Translations under genes and position numbers: made by a program
In this document: positions 4,815 to 5,389 of the stretch, piece by piece
How positions within the stretch are numbered: position 1 is the stretch's first letter
Layout: each line of letters starts with the position of its first letter
NCBI GenBank assembly: GCA_035647175.1
Contig: DASRNX010000210.1
Coordinates: 1 to 5,389 of the forward strand
Source of the DNA: UBA3941 sp035647175
GTDB taxonomy: Bacteria; Bacillota; Clostridia; Caldicoprobacterales; UBA3941
DNA length: 5,389 bases
Direction of reading: 5' to 3'
The notes under the pieces: model-generated
What the model was told of the DNA's origin: nothing
The model's input: only the letters and a program-made list of their open reading frames with translations
Databases searched by the model: none

Positions 4815-5389
4815 TCTGATGTCAGCTTTCGGCTCTTTACCTTGTATCTCACGGGCATGTTCTAATTCCTTCTCCCATGTGAGGTGCTGATAATCTTTGG
4901 CTTTGGGAGCGGTTCCAAACCAGCCGAGGAAGTCTTCCCACATATCCACTGTCCAGCCTGCGTCGATTTGAGCTGTGGAATATTTCCCCTCGTCAAGCAT
5001 CTGGAATCCCCAAATATCTCTGATATTGGATTTTTCGGCTCCGATAGTACATTCTTCAGCTAAGTGGGCGGGGATGAACAATACGCCTGCAGGGGTACCA
5101 AGGACAACATCGCCCGGCAGACAGATGGCTTTACCTATGCGGCAAGGTCCGTTATAGCTGACCAGGGTAACATCGCCTATACCTGTAGGATCGTTACCGC
5201 GATGATAGGTTTTGACGTTCTTGATAGCCATCATCTGTTCAGTATCTCGTACCCCACCCCAGATTACGGCTCCACCCCTCTTGGTGCGGGCAGCGATGGC
5301 CGTTGTGAGGTTTCCACCTACAAAGGTTCCTTGATAGCTTTATCAAACATATCAATGACAACAACATCGTCTTCAACTAGGGAGTCGAT
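4809..5389 (-). pseudogene. RraA-like aldolase-family gene, frameshifted and cut by the window edge
   Basis: The RraA/HMG-CHA aldolase family includes class II pyruvate aldolases that cleave 4-hydroxy-4-methyl-2-oxoglutarate-type acids, as well as non-catalytic RNase E regulators. From the edge, codons at 5389-5327 read IDSLVEDDVVVIDMFDKAIKE and then hit TAG at 5318-5320. In another frame, 5327-4812 reads TFVGGNLTTAIAARTKRGG, then GGVRD (Arg codon 5247-5249, Asp 5244-5246), then PGDVVLGTPAGVLFIP. Joined, they give the expected family order, with the pyruvate/metal-binding R-D pair kept. The first ATG of the long frame (5234) lies after this R-D pair, so the 141-codon frame alone is not a plausible complete enzyme. 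The C-terminus carries an extra Trp-rich tail (WTVDMWEDFLGWFG and a charged helix) beyond the usual core. Stop TAA is at 4809-4811. Either a real frameshift mutation or a sequencing error explains the break. The 5' part lies outside the window. Confidence 0.8.

Noticed and set aside
4669..4890. Plus-strand open frame of 73 codons
   Set aside because: It runs across the repeat and into the antisense of the RraA-like gene, has no ribosome binding site that I can see and resembles no protein family.

Overview
The window is a bacterial carbohydrate (probably sugar-acid) catabolic locus in which every recognisable gene lies on the minus strand, so it reads from right to left. Moderately AT-rich DNA, strong AGGAGG-type ribosome binding sites, short gene-to-gene gaps and the protein types suggest an anaerobic member of the Bacillota, most likely Clostridia. 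This is inference, because the window has no taxonomic marker.

Layout in transcription order: (1) an RraA-like (HMG/CHA-type pyruvate aldolase family) gene enters from the right edge and ends at 4809. Its reading frame is broken near 5327, apparently by loss of one copy of a GGAA tandem repeat. (2) A gene-free stretch (4346-4808) holds two tandem copies of a structured repeat, a long palindrome and an AT-rich leader. (3) A mandelate racemase/enolase-superfamily acid-sugar dehydratase (2957-4345) has an intact metal site and His-Asp dyad, plus an extra segment of about 65 residues. (4) A second gap (2750-2956) carries a related copy of the palindrome and a candidate promoter. (5) A tight three-gene unit follows: an AGE-family (cellobiose/mannobiose 2-epimerase-like) protein, a short-chain dehydrogenase (SDR) with a degenerate cofactor site, and a canonical SDR.

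How they may work together (inference): the epimerase adjusts C2 configuration of a sugar or disaccharide, the SDR pair oxidises or reduces a sugar or sugar acid, the enolase-superfamily enzyme dehydrates an aldonate to a 2-keto-3-deoxy acid, and the RraA-like protein cleaves a keto acid by retro-aldol chemistry. The substrate cannot be read from sequence. No transporter, glycosidase or regulator lies inside the window.

The most unusual content is non-coding. One palindrome family occurs in both main intergenic gaps, and all five of its C/A-type stem mismatches become G-U pairs only in minus-strand RNA. A tandem structured repeat keeps its stem by a compensatory base change and supplies the stop codon of the RraA-like gene. 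The degenerate SDR next to an intact SDR suggests a pseudoenzyme/enzyme pair.
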